Below, piece after piece: positions 35,848 to 44,950 of a DNA stretch of 64,000 bases. Positions within the stretch are counted from its first letter, which is position 1, and the number at the start of each line of letters is the position of its first letter. The notes beneath the pieces were generated by a model. It made no database searches and was not told where the DNA came from. It saw only the letters and a program-made list of their open reading frames with translations. The translations under genes and the position numbers were made by a program. The stretch spans positions 372,001-436,000 of the forward strand of contig NZ_CANMEH010000002.1 in assembly GCF_947496875.1 (NCBI RefSeq), given 5' to 3'. Source of the stretch: an uncultured Paracoccus sp. Lineage in GTDB: Bacteria > Pseudomonadota > Alphaproteobacteria > Rhodobacterales > Rhodobacteraceae.

Positions 35848-35901
35848 GCAGCCGGACTTCGAAAGGGCTGCACGGCCCGGAGTGCAATAGAGCACGCCGG
35901 G
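35848..35901 (+). promoter_or_regulatory. Two stem-loops in the cspA 5' leader
   Basis: Stem one pairs GCAGCC (35848-35853) with GGCTGC (35866-35871). Stem two pairs CCCGG and GTGC (35876-35885) with GCAC and CCGGG (35892-35901) around an AATAGA loop with one mismatch. The ribosome site GGAGAGAGG follows directly. Structured leaders of cold-shock genes often control translation by temperature, so this is a plausible cold-responsive leader. Confidence 0.5.
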
Positions 35902-35921
35902 AGTACTGAAGGAGAGAGGTC

Positions 35922-36128
35922 ATGGCGACCGGTACTGTCAAATGGTTCAATTCCACCAAGGGCTACGGCTTCATCGCGCCTGACGATGGTGGAAAGGATG
36001 TCTTCGTTCATATTTCTGCTGTCGAGCGCGCCGGACTGACCGGCCTGAACGACAACCAGAAGGTCGAGTACGAGCTGCAGTCTGGCCGCGACGGCCGCGC
36101 CTCGGCGTCAGACCTGCGCCTGCTCTGA
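35922..36128 (+). CDS. cspA: Cold-shock protein (CspA family)
   Basis: A 68-residue single-stranded nucleic-acid-binding OB-fold protein that melts RNA structure in the cold or acts as an RNA chaperone. It has [16 protein letters not shown] with the RNP1 motif KGYGFI and the RNP2 motif DVFVHISA. Length and composition are standard. It is monocistronic: a long structured leader precedes it and a strong terminator follows about 50 bases after the stop. Confidence 0.97.
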   Translation: MATGTVKWFNSTKGYGFIAPDDGGKDVFVHISAVERAGLTGLNDNQKVEYELQSGRDGRASASDLRLL

Positions 36129-36174
36129 TCGCAGGACTGCATCGCCCCGGGCGGATGCAACGATCAAGTTAACC

Positions 36175-36208
36175 GACGGCCTGCAGCAATGCGGGCCGTC
36201 TTGTTTTT
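36175..36208 (+). terminator. Rho-independent terminator of cspA
   Basis: A 10-base stem (36175-36184 with 36191-36200, one G-U pair) closes an AGCAAT loop. It is followed by TTGTTTTT. This is a textbook intrinsic terminator on the plus strand. Confidence 0.95.
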
Positions 36209-36308
36209 GCGCTGACCCTTGTTTGCCGGATGATTCGATCCCCGGCTTGCCTTGTCGGCGCGGCGACCGCATGAAGAGATCGCTCGTGAACCGAACGGGG
36301 CCCTGATC

Positions 36309-37805
36309 ATGCGCAGCGATTTCAATCTGGCGGAACATGTTCTCGAGGCCGGGCGGGCCACGCCGGACAAGCTGGCCCTGGCCGTCGTCGGCCACGCCGC
36401 TGCGGAACGGTGGTCATACGACCGGCTGATCAAGGCCGTGCGGGGGACCGCGACCGGTCTGATCCGTCGCGGCATGGGGCCGGGTGATCGGGTGCTGCTG
36501 CGGATCGGGAACGAGCCGGCCTTTCCGATCGCCTATCTCGGCTGCATCGCCGCCGGCATCGTGCCGGTGCCCACATCGGCCATGCTGACCGAGGCCGAGG
36601 TCACGAAGATCGCCCGCGACATCGCGCCGGACCTGATCATCGCGGGGACGGGCATTGCCTTGCCGGGCAGCCAGGCAGCGGTGCTGCCCGCCTCGGCCAT
36701 TGCCGAATTCGCGGCGCTTCCGCCCGCCGACTGGGATCGCGGAGACGCGGACCGGCTGGCCTATATCGTCTATACCTCGGGCACCTCGGGTCAGGCCCGC
36801 GCGGTGATGCACGCGCATCGGGCGATCCTTGCGCGGCAGATGATGTTCGACGGCTGGTACGGCCTGCGTTCGTCCGACCGGCTGATGCATGCCGGGGCCT
36901 TCAACTGGACCTTCACCCTGGGGACCGGGCTGATGGACCCGTGGGCGGCGGGGGCCACTGCGCTGATCCCGGCGGACGGCACCGCCATCGAGCAGATCCC
37001 CCTGCTCGCGCGGCGGCACGGCGCGACGATCCTGGCCGGTGCCCCCGGGATATTCCGTCGCATGCTGCGCGCCGAGTGGGCGCCGATCGAGACGCTGCGC
37101 CACGGCCTGGCGGCGGGGGAGCGGCTGGACCCGGCCCTGCGCGCGGCGTGGTGCGAGCGGACCGGCAGCGACCTGCACGAGGCGATGGGCATGTCCGAAT
37201 GCTCGACCTTTCTCAGCGGCAGCCCCGACCGGCCGGCGCCACCCGGCAGCGCCGGCTATCCCCAGCCCGGCCGGCGAGTCGCCATCCTCTCCGATGACGG
37301 GTCGCCGGCGCCAGTCGGGCAACCAGGCACGCTGGCGGTCCACCGCTCCGACCCGGGGCTGTTTCTGGGCTATCTCGGTCAGCTCGAGGAAACCGCGGAA
37401 CGGTTCCGCGGCGACTGGTTCCTGACCGGCGACATGGCCGTGCAGGCGGAGGATGGCGCCATCTCGACGCTCGGCCGGGCCGACGACATGATGAACGCGG
37501 GCGGCTTTCGCGTGGCCCCGGGCGAGGTCGAGGATGTCCTGTCGGCGGTGCCCGACGCGGGCGATGTCGCGGCCACCGAACTGCCGGTCGCGTCCGGCGC
37601 CACCATCATCGCCGCGTTCTGGACCGGTGCCGCGCCGGCCGCCACCATGCGCGCCGCGTCAGAGGCGGGGCTGGCCCGCTACAAGCAACCGCGCGAGTTC
37701 ATCCACGTCCCTGCCCTGCCGCGCACCCCGACGGGCAAGATCAACCGGCGGGCGCTGCGCACGGCGCATGCGCCCGACCGCGCCAATGTCAGTCGGGAAA
37801 GCTGA
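36309..37805 (+). CDS. Class I adenylate-forming acyl-CoA synthetase
   Basis: A 498-residue ANL-superfamily enzyme related to benzoate-CoA ligase and medium-chain acyl-CoA synthetases. Motifs are IVYTSGTSGQARAVMHAHRA (about residues 157-176), EAMGMSECSTFL, DWFLTGDMAV, GRADDMMNAGGFRVAPGEVEDVL and the catalytic Lys in RTPTGKINRRALR. The frame is open 19 codons upstream, but MRSDFNLAEHVL at 36309 is the normal N-terminus. It is a single gene between cspA and a convergent secreted protein, whose end it overlaps by 17 bases. The acid substrate is unknown. Confidence 0.88.
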   Translation: MRSDFNLAEHVLEAGRATPDKLALAVVGHAAAERWSYDRLIKAVRGTATGLIRRGMGPGDRVLLRIGNEPAFPIAYLGCIAAGIVPVPTSAMLTEAEVTKIARDIAPDLIIAGTGIALPGSQAAVLPASAIAEFAALPPADWDRGDADRLAYIVYTSGTSGQARAVMHAHRAILARQMMFDGWYGLRSSDRLMHAGAFNWTFTLGTGLMDPWAAGATALIPADGTAIEQIPLLARRHGATILAGAPGIFRRMLRAEWAPIETLRHGLAAGERLDPALRAAWCERTGSDLHEAMGMSECSTFLSGSPDRPAPPGSAGYPQPGRRVAILSDDGSPAPVGQPGTLAVHRSDPGLFLGYLGQLEETAERFRGDWFLTGDMAVQAEDGAISTLGRADDMMNAGGFRVAPGEVEDVLSAVPDAGDVAATELPVASGATIIAAFWTGAAPAATMRAASEAGLARYKQPREFIHVPALPRTPTGKINRRALRTAHAPDRANVSRES

Positions 37806-38142
37806 TCTCGTCCATCGCGTATTCGCTGATCGCCAGCAGCGGCTGGTCGCCTTCCTCGCTGAACGCAAACACGTGCAGCGCATCATTGTGCACCGTGAAG
37901 CGGCAGAAGCGATGCTCGCCCTCCAGCGCCTCGGGACATGTGGGCAGATCGCCATGGCTGATGGCCGTCTCGAACATCTCGTAGGTCAGCGGGGTGCCCG
38001 AGGCATCCGGATCGGCGGATGCATCTATCGACGGAGTCGCGGCGCTGTCCGCGTGCGGTGCGGTTGAGTTGTTTTCGTGGCTCGCCGCATGGGCTGCGCC
38101 GGCCAGACCGATCATGAAAACGGCAAGTGCTGCGCGGGTCAT
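37789..38142 (-). CDS. Small secreted protein of unknown function
   Basis: A 117-residue protein with a clear Sec signal peptide (MTRAALAVFMIGLAGAAHAA, cut after about residue 19). A short Ser/Ala/Asp-rich linker follows, then a compact domain with two cysteines in CPEALEGEHRFCRFTVHNDALHVFAF that may form a disulfide. This pattern is shared by unnamed Rhodobacteraceae periplasmic proteins. It is divergent from nrdJ and convergent with the acyl-CoA synthetase. I cannot assign a function. Confidence 0.8.
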   Translation of the reverse strand: MTRAALAVFMIGLAGAAHAASHENNSTAPHADSAATPSIDASADPDASGTPLTYEMFETAISHGDLPTCPEALEGEHRFCRFTVHNDALHVFAFSEEGDQPLLAISEYAMDEISFPD

Positions 38143-38340
38143 GCCTGCATCCTCCCAGTCTGATCTGTCGATTTCTGATTCTTCTCCTGCAACGGGATTT
38201 CGACAAGATGTCCTTTACGCACGCGTGGTGTCGCCACCCGCAGCCTTGATTCCGCGATACCGATCGCGCAAGAGAGGTGCCCGGCCGCTCGCCCCATCGT
38301 CGCGCGGCCGGTCCCCAGGACCGATGCTCAGGATGCCGCC

Positions 38341-40623
38341 ATGACCCGTTTCGCCGCCCCCATCGCCGAGCAGATCTGGGACATGAAATACCGCCTCAAG
38401 AGCGCCGAGGGGCAGCCGGTCGACCAGTCGGTCGAGGACAGCTGGCGTCGCGTCGCCCGCGACCTTGCCCGGGTCGAGGCGGACCCCGCCGCGTGGGAGG
38501 AGCGGTTCTACGCGGCGCTGGAGGATTTCCGTTTCCTGCCCGCCGGCCGCATCCTGGCGGGCGCCGGCACCGGACGCAGCGTGACCCTGTTCAACTGCTT
38601 TGTCATGGGCACCATTCCCGACAGCATGGGCGGGATCTTCGACATGCTCAAGGAAGCGGCGCTGACCATGCAGCAGGGTGGCGGGATCGGCTATGACTTC
38701 AGCACCATCCGGCCCCGTGGGGCCGAGGTGCGGGGCGTGGCGGCCGACGCCTCGGGCCCCCTGTCGTTCATGGATGTCTGGGACGCGATGTGCCGCACGA
38801 TCATGTCCGCGGGGTCGCGGCGCGGCGCGATGATGGCCACGATGCGCTGTGACCACCCCGACATCGAGGCGTTCATCGAGGCCAAGCAGGACAGCGCCCG
38901 GCTGCGCATGTTCAACCTGTCGGTGCTGATCACCGACGCCTTCATGGAGGCGGTGCGCGCCGACGCCGCCTGGGACCTGCAGTTCGGCGGGCGGGTCTAT
39001 CACACCGTGCAGGCGCGCGATCTGTGGAACCGGATCATGCGGGCGACGTATGACTATGCCGAGCCGGGGGTGATCTTCATCGACCGGATCAACCAAGCCA
39101 ACAACCTGCACTATGCAGAGACGATCGCCGCGACCAACCCCTGTGGCGAGCAGCCGCTGCCGCCCTACGGGGCGTGCCTGCTCGGGTCGGTCAATCTGGC
39201 CCGACTGGTGGTCGATCCGTTCACGGACGCCGCCCGGCTGGACGAATCCGCGCTGGATGAGCTGGTCGCCACCGCCGTGCGGATGATGGACAATGTCGTG
39301 GACGCCTCGCGCTTTCCGCTGGAAGCGCAGGCGCGCGAGGCGGCGACCAAGCGCCGGATCGGGCTGGGGGTGACAGGGCTCGCCGACGCGCTGCTGATGG
39401 TCGGGCTGCGCTATGGTGCCCCTGACGCGGTGGAAACCACTCGCGCTTGGATGAAGCGGGTGGCCCGCGCGGCATACCTCGCCTCGGCCGATCTGGCGCG
39501 GGAAAAGGGCGCATTCGCCCTGTTCGATGCCGACGAGTATCTGCGGTCCGGGTTCATGCAGCGGATGGATGACGACGTGCGCGCCGCGATCCGCCAGCAC
39601 GGCATCCGCAATGCCCTGCTGACCTCGATCGCGCCGACCGGAACCATCAGCCTCTACGCCGGGAATGTCAGTTCCGGAATCGAGCCGGTGTTCGCCTATG
39701 CCTATACCCGCAAGGTCCTGCAGAAGGACGGGTCAAGGACCGAGGAAGAAGTCGTGGACTATGCCGTGCAGATGTGGCGCGACCTGCATGGCGACGCCCC
39801 CTTGCCCGCGCATTTCGTGGACGCCCAGACGCTGGCCCCGACCGATCACGTCGCCATGCAGGCCGCGGCGCAGGAATGGGTGGATTCCTCGATCTCCAAG
39901 ACGATCAACTGTCCCGAGGACATCGACTTCGAGGCCTTCAAGGACGTCTACCTTCAGGCCTGGGACCTGGGCTGCAAGGGCTGCACCACCTATCGTCCGA
40001 ACGAGGTCACCGGCAGCGTGCTGTCGGTCAGCGAAACCACCGACGCCGCACCGCAGGCCGACCGGGGCGCCGACGTGGTCTATCTGACCGAACCGCTGGA
40101 CCGCCCCGCCGCTCTGGAGGGCGCGACCTACAAGCTGAAGTTCCCGGGCAGCGAACACGCGATTTACATCACCATCAACGACATCGTGCAGAGCGGCCAC
40201 CGCCGGCCGTTCGAGGTCTTCATCAATTCGAAGAACATGGAGCATTATGCCTGGACGGTGGCGCTGACGCGGATGATCTCGGCCGTGTTCCGGCGCGGCG
40301 GCGACGTCAGCTTCGTGGTCGAGGAGCTGAAGGCCGTCTTCGACCCGCGCGGCGGCGCCTGGATGGAGGGGCGCTATGTGCCCTCGATCCTCGCCGCGAT
40401 CGGCGGCGTCATCGAGCGCCACATGATCGCCACCGGCGCGTTGGCGGGGGAAGGGCTGGGGCTGAAGTCGGACCCGACCGCCGGGCCGGACCAGCCGGCA
40501 GCCGCGCAAGCGGCGACCGGCCGCCCGCGCGGGCCGGCCTGCCCCGCCTGCGGCAGTTCGTCCGTGCGGCGCGTGGAAAACTGCCTCACCTGCGCCGATT
40601 GTGGCCATTCCAAGTGCGCGTGA
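38341..40623 (+). CDS. nrdJ: Class II (adenosylcobalamin-dependent) ribonucleoside-diphosphate reductase
   Basis: NrdJ makes deoxyribonucleotides using adenosylcobalamin to start the radical and works with or without oxygen. The 760-residue protein has LFNCFVMG (a redox Cys) and QQGGGIGYDFSTIRPRG. The radical site reads NPCGEQPLPPYGACLLGSVNL (catalytic Cys and Glu, near residue 266), and NALLTSIAPTGTISLYAGN follows. The C-terminus has two zinc-ribbon Cys pairs (CPACGS and CADCGHSKCA). I looked for a cobalamin riboswitch and NrdR boxes in the 198-base upstream region and saw neither. Confidence 0.95.
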   Translation: MTRFAAPIAEQIWDMKYRLKSAEGQPVDQSVEDSWRRVARDLARVEADPAAWEERFYAALEDFRFLPAGRILAGAGTGRSVTLFNCFVMGTIPDSMGGIFDMLKEAALTMQQGGGIGYDFSTIRPRGAEVRGVAADASGPLSFMDVWDAMCRTIMSAGSRRGAMMATMRCDHPDIEAFIEAKQDSARLRMFNLSVLITDAFMEAVRADAAWDLQFGGRVYHTVQARDLWNRIMRATYDYAEPGVIFIDRINQANNLHYAETIAATNPCGEQPLPPYGACLLGSVNLARLVVDPFTDAARLDESALDELVATAVRMMDNVVDASRFPLEAQAREAATKRRIGLGVTGLADALLMVGLRYGAPDAVETTRAWMKRVARAAYLASADLAREKGAFALFDADEYLRSGFMQRMDDDVRAAIRQHGIRNALLTSIAPTGTISLYAGNVSSGIEPVFAYAYTRKVLQKDGSRTEEEVVDYAVQMWRDLHGDAPLPAHFVDAQTLAPTDHVAMQAAAQEWVDSSISKTINCPEDIDFEAFKDVYLQAWDLGCKGCTTYRPNEVTGSVLSVSETTDAAPQADRGADVVYLTEPLDRPAALEGATYKLKFPGSEHAIYITINDIVQSGHRRPFEVFINSKNMEHYAWTVALTRMISAVFRRGGDVSFVVEELKAVFDPRGGAWMEGRYVPSILAAIGGVIERHMIATGALAGEGLGLKSDPTAGPDQPAAAQAATGRPRGPACPACGSSSVRRVENCLTCADCGHSKCA

Positions 40624-40656
40624 CGGGATAGCGCGGGAGTCTCCCTGCCAGGCCGG

Positions 40657-41061
40657 TCACTCCTGCAGAGTTTCGACGTGTTTCTGCAGGGCCACCAGCC
40701 GCCAGGGTGTCGGGGTCTCGATCCCGTCGCCGGCATCGAACATCACCGTCCGGCCCTGCAGCATTTCCCCGAATTGCGGCATCGGGCTGTCCGACTTGCC
40801 CATGGTGTAGCCGTCGATGCGGTTCATCACCTGCAGCCGCGGATAGACACCGCCATTCGCGCGGCTGAGTTGCGTCAGATCGGTCGGCCGCGGGGTCAGC
40901 CCGGCAGCAAGCGGGCCGTCACCCTTGCCGCCGGGGCCGTGGCATGATGCGCAGAACTGCGCGTAATCACCTGTCCCCGTCGTGATCTGTGCGTCGGGTG
41001 TGCAGGCGACGATCAGCGCGGCAGAGCCGAGCGCGACCGCGGACGAGATGGCGAATTTCAT
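40657..41061 (-). CDS. Class I c-type cytochrome lipoprotein
   Basis: A 134-residue exported protein. Its signal peptide ends in the lipobox-like LIVAC (Cys at about residue 19), suggesting a periplasmic lipoprotein. The haem site CASCHGPGGKGDGP follows. A later MPQFGEM supplies the probable axial Met. The ATG at 41061 is chosen because it begins the signal peptide; the open frame to 41211 is not protein-like. It is a generic periplasmic electron carrier; its partner oxidase or dehydrogenase is not in the window. Confidence 0.88.
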   Translation of the reverse strand: MKFAISSAVALGSAALIVACTPDAQITTGTGDYAQFCASCHGPGGKGDGPLAAGLTPRPTDLTQLSRANGGVYPRLQVMNRIDGYTMGKSDSPMPQFGEMLQGRTVMFDAGDGIETPTPWRLVALQKHVETLQE

Positions 41062-41226
41062 GGCTGTCCCTCTGATTTCTTTGCGGGAAGCTTGCCGGAC
41101 CGGCGCGGTGCCCGCAATCCCTCGTCCAAGAAGCGGCCGCGGGTTGCATGGTCCGCGACGTGGGCCTGCCGGGAACGCTGCTAAGAGCTGCACGTTGGCG
41201 TCTCGACGCAACGAAAGGGATCAGCC

Positions 41227-41505
41227 ATGTCCTCCAGCGAAACGACAACCGATCATTTCACCATCCGCCGCTGGTGCGAGGAGCGCGGCGGCACGCCGAC
41301 GGTCGTCAAGGACACCCAAGGCGAAGACGGCGATGGTATTCTGCGGATAGATTTTGCCGAGCCCGACGAGAGCCTGACGGAAATCTCGTGGGAGGATTTC
41401 TTCCAGACCTTCGAGGACCGTGGCCTGGCGTTCCTGTACCAGAACGAGACGAAGGACGGCGAGCAGAGCCGGTTCTTCAAGTTCGTGAAGCGCGAAGGGA
41501 CCTAG
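41227..41505 (+). CDS. Conserved hypothetical protein, 92 aa
   Basis: A 92-residue acidic protein without signal or membrane segments. It has an N-terminal TIRRWCEERGGTP, a middle LRIDFAEPDESLTEISWEDFFQTFEDRGLAFLYQ-type domain and a polar end (KDGEQSRFFKFV). I recognise this as a widespread small family, sometimes mislabelled '1,4-alpha-glucan branching enzyme', whose function is unknown. It is divergent from the cytochrome gene. Confidence 0.82.
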   Translation: MSSSETTTDHFTIRRWCEERGGTPTVVKDTQGEDGDGILRIDFAEPDESLTEISWEDFFQTFEDRGLAFLYQNETKDGEQSRFFKFVKREGT

Positions 41506-41544
41506 GCCGCCCGCGAGCCCGCTTGGGGCCGGCCGGGCAGGCGG

Positions 41545-42039
41545 TCAGAACCAGGCATCCCAGCTCAGGCCGAAGCTGCTGGCACCCAGCGCCACCCCGA
41601 TGGCCGAGCCCGCCGCCGCCTGCGCCGGCGTGTGTTCATCCGCATCCACCCGGCTGGCCGCGGCCAGCAGCGCCGCCCCGAGCAGCCCGATCCGTGCGGC
41701 GTCGCTGTCGCGGACGCAGTGCCGCGCCAGATCGGCGGCGCCAAAGCCGGCCGCCGCCGCGTGGCCGCTGGGAAACCCGCCGCCGCCGCCGCCGGGACGC
41801 TGTCCCAGCGGACCGACGACGCTGTGTTTCAATGCAAGCACCAGGGCCACTTGCAGGCCGCCCCGAAGGGCGAAATCGGGCAAGCGGTCCCGATCCACCG
41901 CGCAGGCTGCGGCGGCGAGCGGCAGGCCATACTTCATGGCCGTGCCGAACTGCTCGAACGGATCGGCCGCTGCCGGGGTCGTGACCATCAGGCCCGCCGC
42001 TAGGGCAACTCGCATGGCATTGCGCGTGCCACCGGTCAT
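41545..42039 (-). CDS. PAP2-family phosphatase-like protein
   Basis: A 164-residue exported or membrane protein, with a signal-like N-terminus ending at about AAADPF and hydrophobic helices. Acid-phosphatase motifs are [12 protein letters not shown], a six-glycine spacer, [10 protein letters not shown] and [12 protein letters not shown]. The second (Ser-Gly-His) and third (Arg and His) motifs hold the catalytic residues. The Asp that usually lies four residues after the last His is Gln here. It begins with an ATGA overlap to lolD, so it is co-expressed with the lipoprotein transporter. Confidence 0.82.
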   Translation of the reverse strand: MTGGTRNAMRVALAAGLMVTTPAAADPFEQFGTAMKYGLPLAAAACAVDRDRLPDFALRGGLQVALVLALKHSVVGPLGQRPGGGGGGFPSGHAAAAGFGAADLARHCVRDSDAARIGLLGAALLAAASRVDADEHTPAQAAAGSAIGVALGASSFGLSWDAWF

Positions 42040-42719
42040 CGCGGCTGGTCCACGCCCTGGGCGGTCAGCCGCACGACCCGGTCCATGCGTGCGGCCAGAT
42101 CCATGTTGTGCGTCGCGATCAGCGCCGACAGGCCGGTGTCGCGCACCAGGTCCATCAGGACCGCGAAGACGTGGTCCGATGTCGCCGGATCCAGGTTGCC
42201 GGTCGGCTCGTCGGCCAGCAGCAGCGCGGGCCGGTTCGCCAGGGCGCGGCAGAATGCCACCCGCTGCTGTTCGCCGCCGGACAGCGCAGCGGGCCGGTGA
42301 CTGGCGCGGGCGGCGAGGCCGACCTGGCCAAGCAGCAGCTGCGCGCGGTCGCGGGCCTGACGGTCGGGGACGCCGTTCGCGAGCTGCGGCAGGATCACGT
42401 TTTCCAGCGCACTGAATTCCGGCAGCAGGTGGTGAAACTGATAGACGAAGCCCAGCTGTTCGCGCCGCGCCGCGGTCCGCGCCGGGTCGCCTAGGCCGGT
42501 CATGTCCCGACCCACCAGAATGACCCGTCCCGCATCCGGCGTGTCCAGCAGGCCGGCGATGTGCAGCAGCGTCGACTTGCCCGCACCGGAGGGGGCGACC
42601 AGTGCCACCACCTCACCGCGTGCCACGCCCAGGTCCAGCCCGCGCAGCACCGACACGGCCGCGGGTGTGCCCTTGTTGTAGGTCTTGGAGATTTCGTCCA
42701 TCCGCAGCACCTCACTCAT
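42036..42719 (-). CDS. lolD: Lipoprotein-releasing ABC transporter ATP-binding protein
   Basis: LolD powers release of outer-membrane lipoproteins from the inner membrane to LolA. The 227-residue ATPase has Walker [10 protein letters not shown] (about residues 42-50), the Q-loop in [18 protein letters not shown] (the latter stretch is characteristic of LolD), signature [11 protein letters not shown], Walker [13 protein letters not shown], and the switch His in ATHN. The gene overlaps the end of lolC/E by 8 bases. Confidence 0.95.
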   Translation of the reverse strand: MSEVLRMDEISKTYNKGTPAAVSVLRGLDLGVARGEVVALVAPSGAGKSTLLHIAGLLDTPDAGRVILVGRDMTGLGDPARTAARREQLGFVYQFHHLLPEFSALENVILPQLANGVPDRQARDRAQLLLGQVGLAARASHRPAALSGGEQQRVAFCRALANRPALLLADEPTGNLDPATSDHVFAVLMDLVRDTGLSALIATHNMDLAARMDRVVRLTAQGVDQPR

Positions 42720-44010
42720 AGCGCAGCGCCTCGACCGGGTTCATCCTTGCCGCACGACGGGCCGGGAAGATCGTCACCAGAAAACTCAGCAGCAACGACA
42801 GTCCGACCGCGCGCGCGATGTCCCAGGCCCGCAGCTGCGCCGGCAGCTCGTAGATCCCGCGCACCGCCGGGTCCCAGGCGCCGCCGCCGGACATCCAGTT
42901 CACCGCCGACATGATCGGGTCGATGTTCAGCGCCAGCATGACGCCGAGCAGAACCCCGGCAATCGTGCCGATCACGCCGGTAAAGGCGCCGCACAGGAAG
43001 AACACCCGCAGCACCGCGCCCTCGGTCAGGCCCATGGTGCGCAGGATGCCGATGTCGCGGCCCTTGTTCTTGACCAGCATGATCAGCCCGGAGGTGATGT
43101 TCATCGACGCGATCAGCACCAGCACGGACAGGATCACGAACATGACGTCATCCTCGATGTCGAGCGCGTTCAGGAACGACCCCGACGCGTCGCGCCAGGT
43201 CCACACCATGCTGCCCGGCAGCGCGTGCATCAGGTCGGGGGTCAGCTGGTCGACGGCCTCGGGGTCCGCGACGTAGACTTGGATCTCGTCGGCGGCGCCT
43301 TCGCGGTTGAAATAGTCCTGCGCGGCGGGCAGCGGCATGTAGATGCGGGTCCGGTCGATGTCATAGCGGCCCGCGGTGAAGACATACACGACCTCGTACG
43401 CCACGATCCGCGGCGTCGTGCCGAACGGCGTCTGCGCGCCCTGGGGTGCGATCAGCTGGACCTTGTCGCCGGGCCCTACGCCCAGTTCGCGGGCGATCCC
43501 CGACCCGATCGCGATGCCCCGGTCGAACGCACCGATATCGCCGATCCCGGTAGCCGGTTCCGCAACGCGGGGGATGGCGCGCAGATCGTCGGCAGTCAGG
43601 CCGTAGACCTCGGCCACGTTCGAGCGGTCGTGCGCGGTCGCCATCACCTGACCCTTGACCACCGGGTCCGCCCGGACGACGCCCGGCAGCGCCGCGATCC
43701 GGCCGGCCACGTCGTCGTAATTCTCGATCCGCCCCGCGATCACATAGACCTCGTCGGTCAGGTCGTTCACGATCTGCTGCGGGGGCATGTAGACCGTGGT
43801 ATGGGCATTGGCGCCCAGGATCGTGTCGACGAATTCCGCCCGGAAGCCGGACCGGACCGCGAGCGTCGCGATCAGGGCCATGACGCCCAGCGCGATTCCG
43901 ATCAGGCTGATCCAGGTCATCGTGCTGACCCCGCCCTCGGCCTTGCGGGCGCGCAGATATCGCCAGGCGATCATGAACTCATAGCGCGAAAACGGACGCG
44001 GGGTCGCCAT
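42712..44010 (-). CDS. lolC: Lipoprotein-releasing ABC transporter permease (LolC/LolE)
   Basis: A 432-residue permease of the MacB/LolCE type. One membrane helix lies near residues 30-52 ([20 protein letters not shown]). A large periplasmic domain of about 215 residues follows, then three C-terminal helices including the FtsX domain. It ends in [18 protein letters not shown], the typical LolC/E C-terminus. Alphaproteobacteria usually have one such gene that forms a homodimer, so the LolC/LolE distinction is not meaningful. The ATG at 44010 is chosen since it begins the conserved [18 protein letters not shown] stretch. Confidence 0.94.
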   Translation of the reverse strand: MATPRPFSRYEFMIAWRYLRARKAEGGVSTMTWISLIGIALGVMALIATLAVRSGFRAEFVDTILGANAHTTVYMPPQQIVNDLTDEVYVIAGRIENYDDVAGRIAALPGVVRADPVVKGQVMATAHDRSNVAEVYGLTADDLRAIPRVAEPATGIGDIGAFDRGIAIGSGIARELGVGPGDKVQLIAPQGAQTPFGTTPRIVAYEVVYVFTAGRYDIDRTRIYMPLPAAQDYFNREGAADEIQVYVADPEAVDQLTPDLMHALPGSMVWTWRDASGSFLNALDIEDDVMFVILSVLVLIASMNITSGLIMLVKNKGRDIGILRTMGLTEGAVLRVFFLCGAFTGVIGTIAGVLLGVMLALNIDPIMSAVNWMSGGGAWDPAVRGIYELPAQLRAWDIARAVGLSLLLSFLVTIFPARRAARMNPVEALRYE

Positions 44011-44125
44011 GCGGGGCCTTTCCTGAAGCGGGCGCACCCTGCCCCGCAGCCGCGGTTGAGACAAGCCGACAAAGTGGTGAGGTCGGGCCGTCGCCGCCCG
44101 GCAAGCTGACCGGTCGGGTCCCGGC

Positions 44126-44857
44126 CTAGCTTCCCAGGATCAACCGTGCCGCGATAACGGCGAGCAGGACCAGGATGACGTTCTGGAACGTCCGGGCATC
44201 CATGTGCCGTGCCATCCAGTTGCCGATCGGCATGCCCAGGAACAGGGGCACGTTGGCGACGACGCTGATCAGAAACCGCTCGCGGTCCATCAGGCCGACC
44301 GCCATCAGCGCCGGCACCTGCACCAGCGCCATGGACATGAACAGCACCGACACGGTGCCGATGAATTCCAGGCGCGACAGCCCCAGCGCGTTCAGGAATG
44401 TCAGCGACACCGGGGCGGAAATCCCGACCGCGCCCTGCAGGATCCCTGCGATCAGGCTGACCGGCAGGACCAGCGCATCCGCGATCCCCCGTCCCAGGCG
44501 CCAGTGCGGGCTGGTCAGCCGAAAGACGACATAGATCAGGGCCAGACCGCCCACCGTCAGCGACAGCACCCGGGACGGCAGCGCCGCCAGCAGGAAGGTG
44601 CCGGCGAGCGCGCCCAGCATGGCGCCCGCGACCATCAGCAGGATGAAGCGCCGGTGCATGATGTGCCGTCGGAATCGCCAGGCCTGCCAGGCGTTCGACA
44701 GCAATCCCGGCAACGCGAAGACCGCCACGGCAAAGGGCACGCCGTGATAGATGGACATGATCGGCACGGCCACGATCGGCGTGCCGGCGCCGATCGCCCC
44801 CTTCAGGATCCCACCGGCGAGAAAGGCGGCGATCGCCACGCCGAACCCGTCAACCAT
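44126..44857 (-). CDS. TSUP family (TauE/SafE) membrane transporter
   Basis: A 243-residue protein with about eight hydrophobic segments and two TSUP repeats. LAGGILKGAIGAGTPIVAVPIM and AGILQGAVGISAPVSLTFLNALG are the paired repeat motifs. TauE/SafE proteins are thought to export sulfite, sulfoacetate or other organosulfur anions. No sulfur-metabolism gene is adjacent, so the substrate is open. It stands alone between lolC and the reductase gene. Confidence 0.88.
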   Translation of the reverse strand: MVDGFGVAIAAFLAGGILKGAIGAGTPIVAVPIMSIYHGVPFAVAVFALPGLLSNAWQAWRFRRHIMHRRFILLMVAGAMLGALAGTFLLAALPSRVLSLTVGGLALIYVVFRLTSPHWRLGRGIADALVLPVSLIAGILQGAVGISAPVSLTFLNALGLSRLEFIGTVSVLFMSMALVQVPALMAVGLMDRERFLISVVANVPLFLGMPIGNWMARHMDARTFQNVILVLLAVIAARLILGS

Positions 44858-44950
44858 GCGCGCGTCGTCCGATCAACCGTCGCGCCGGGCCACGGCGGAG
44901 CGCCTCGCCTGAGCGGGCGGAGTTTCGCGGCGGGTGGGGCACGGGCCGGG

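Noticed and set aside
38143..38340. Adenosylcobalamin riboswitch or NrdR boxes ahead of nrdJ
   Set aside because: No GCCACTG-type B12 box and no paired NrdR repeats were found in this region by eye.
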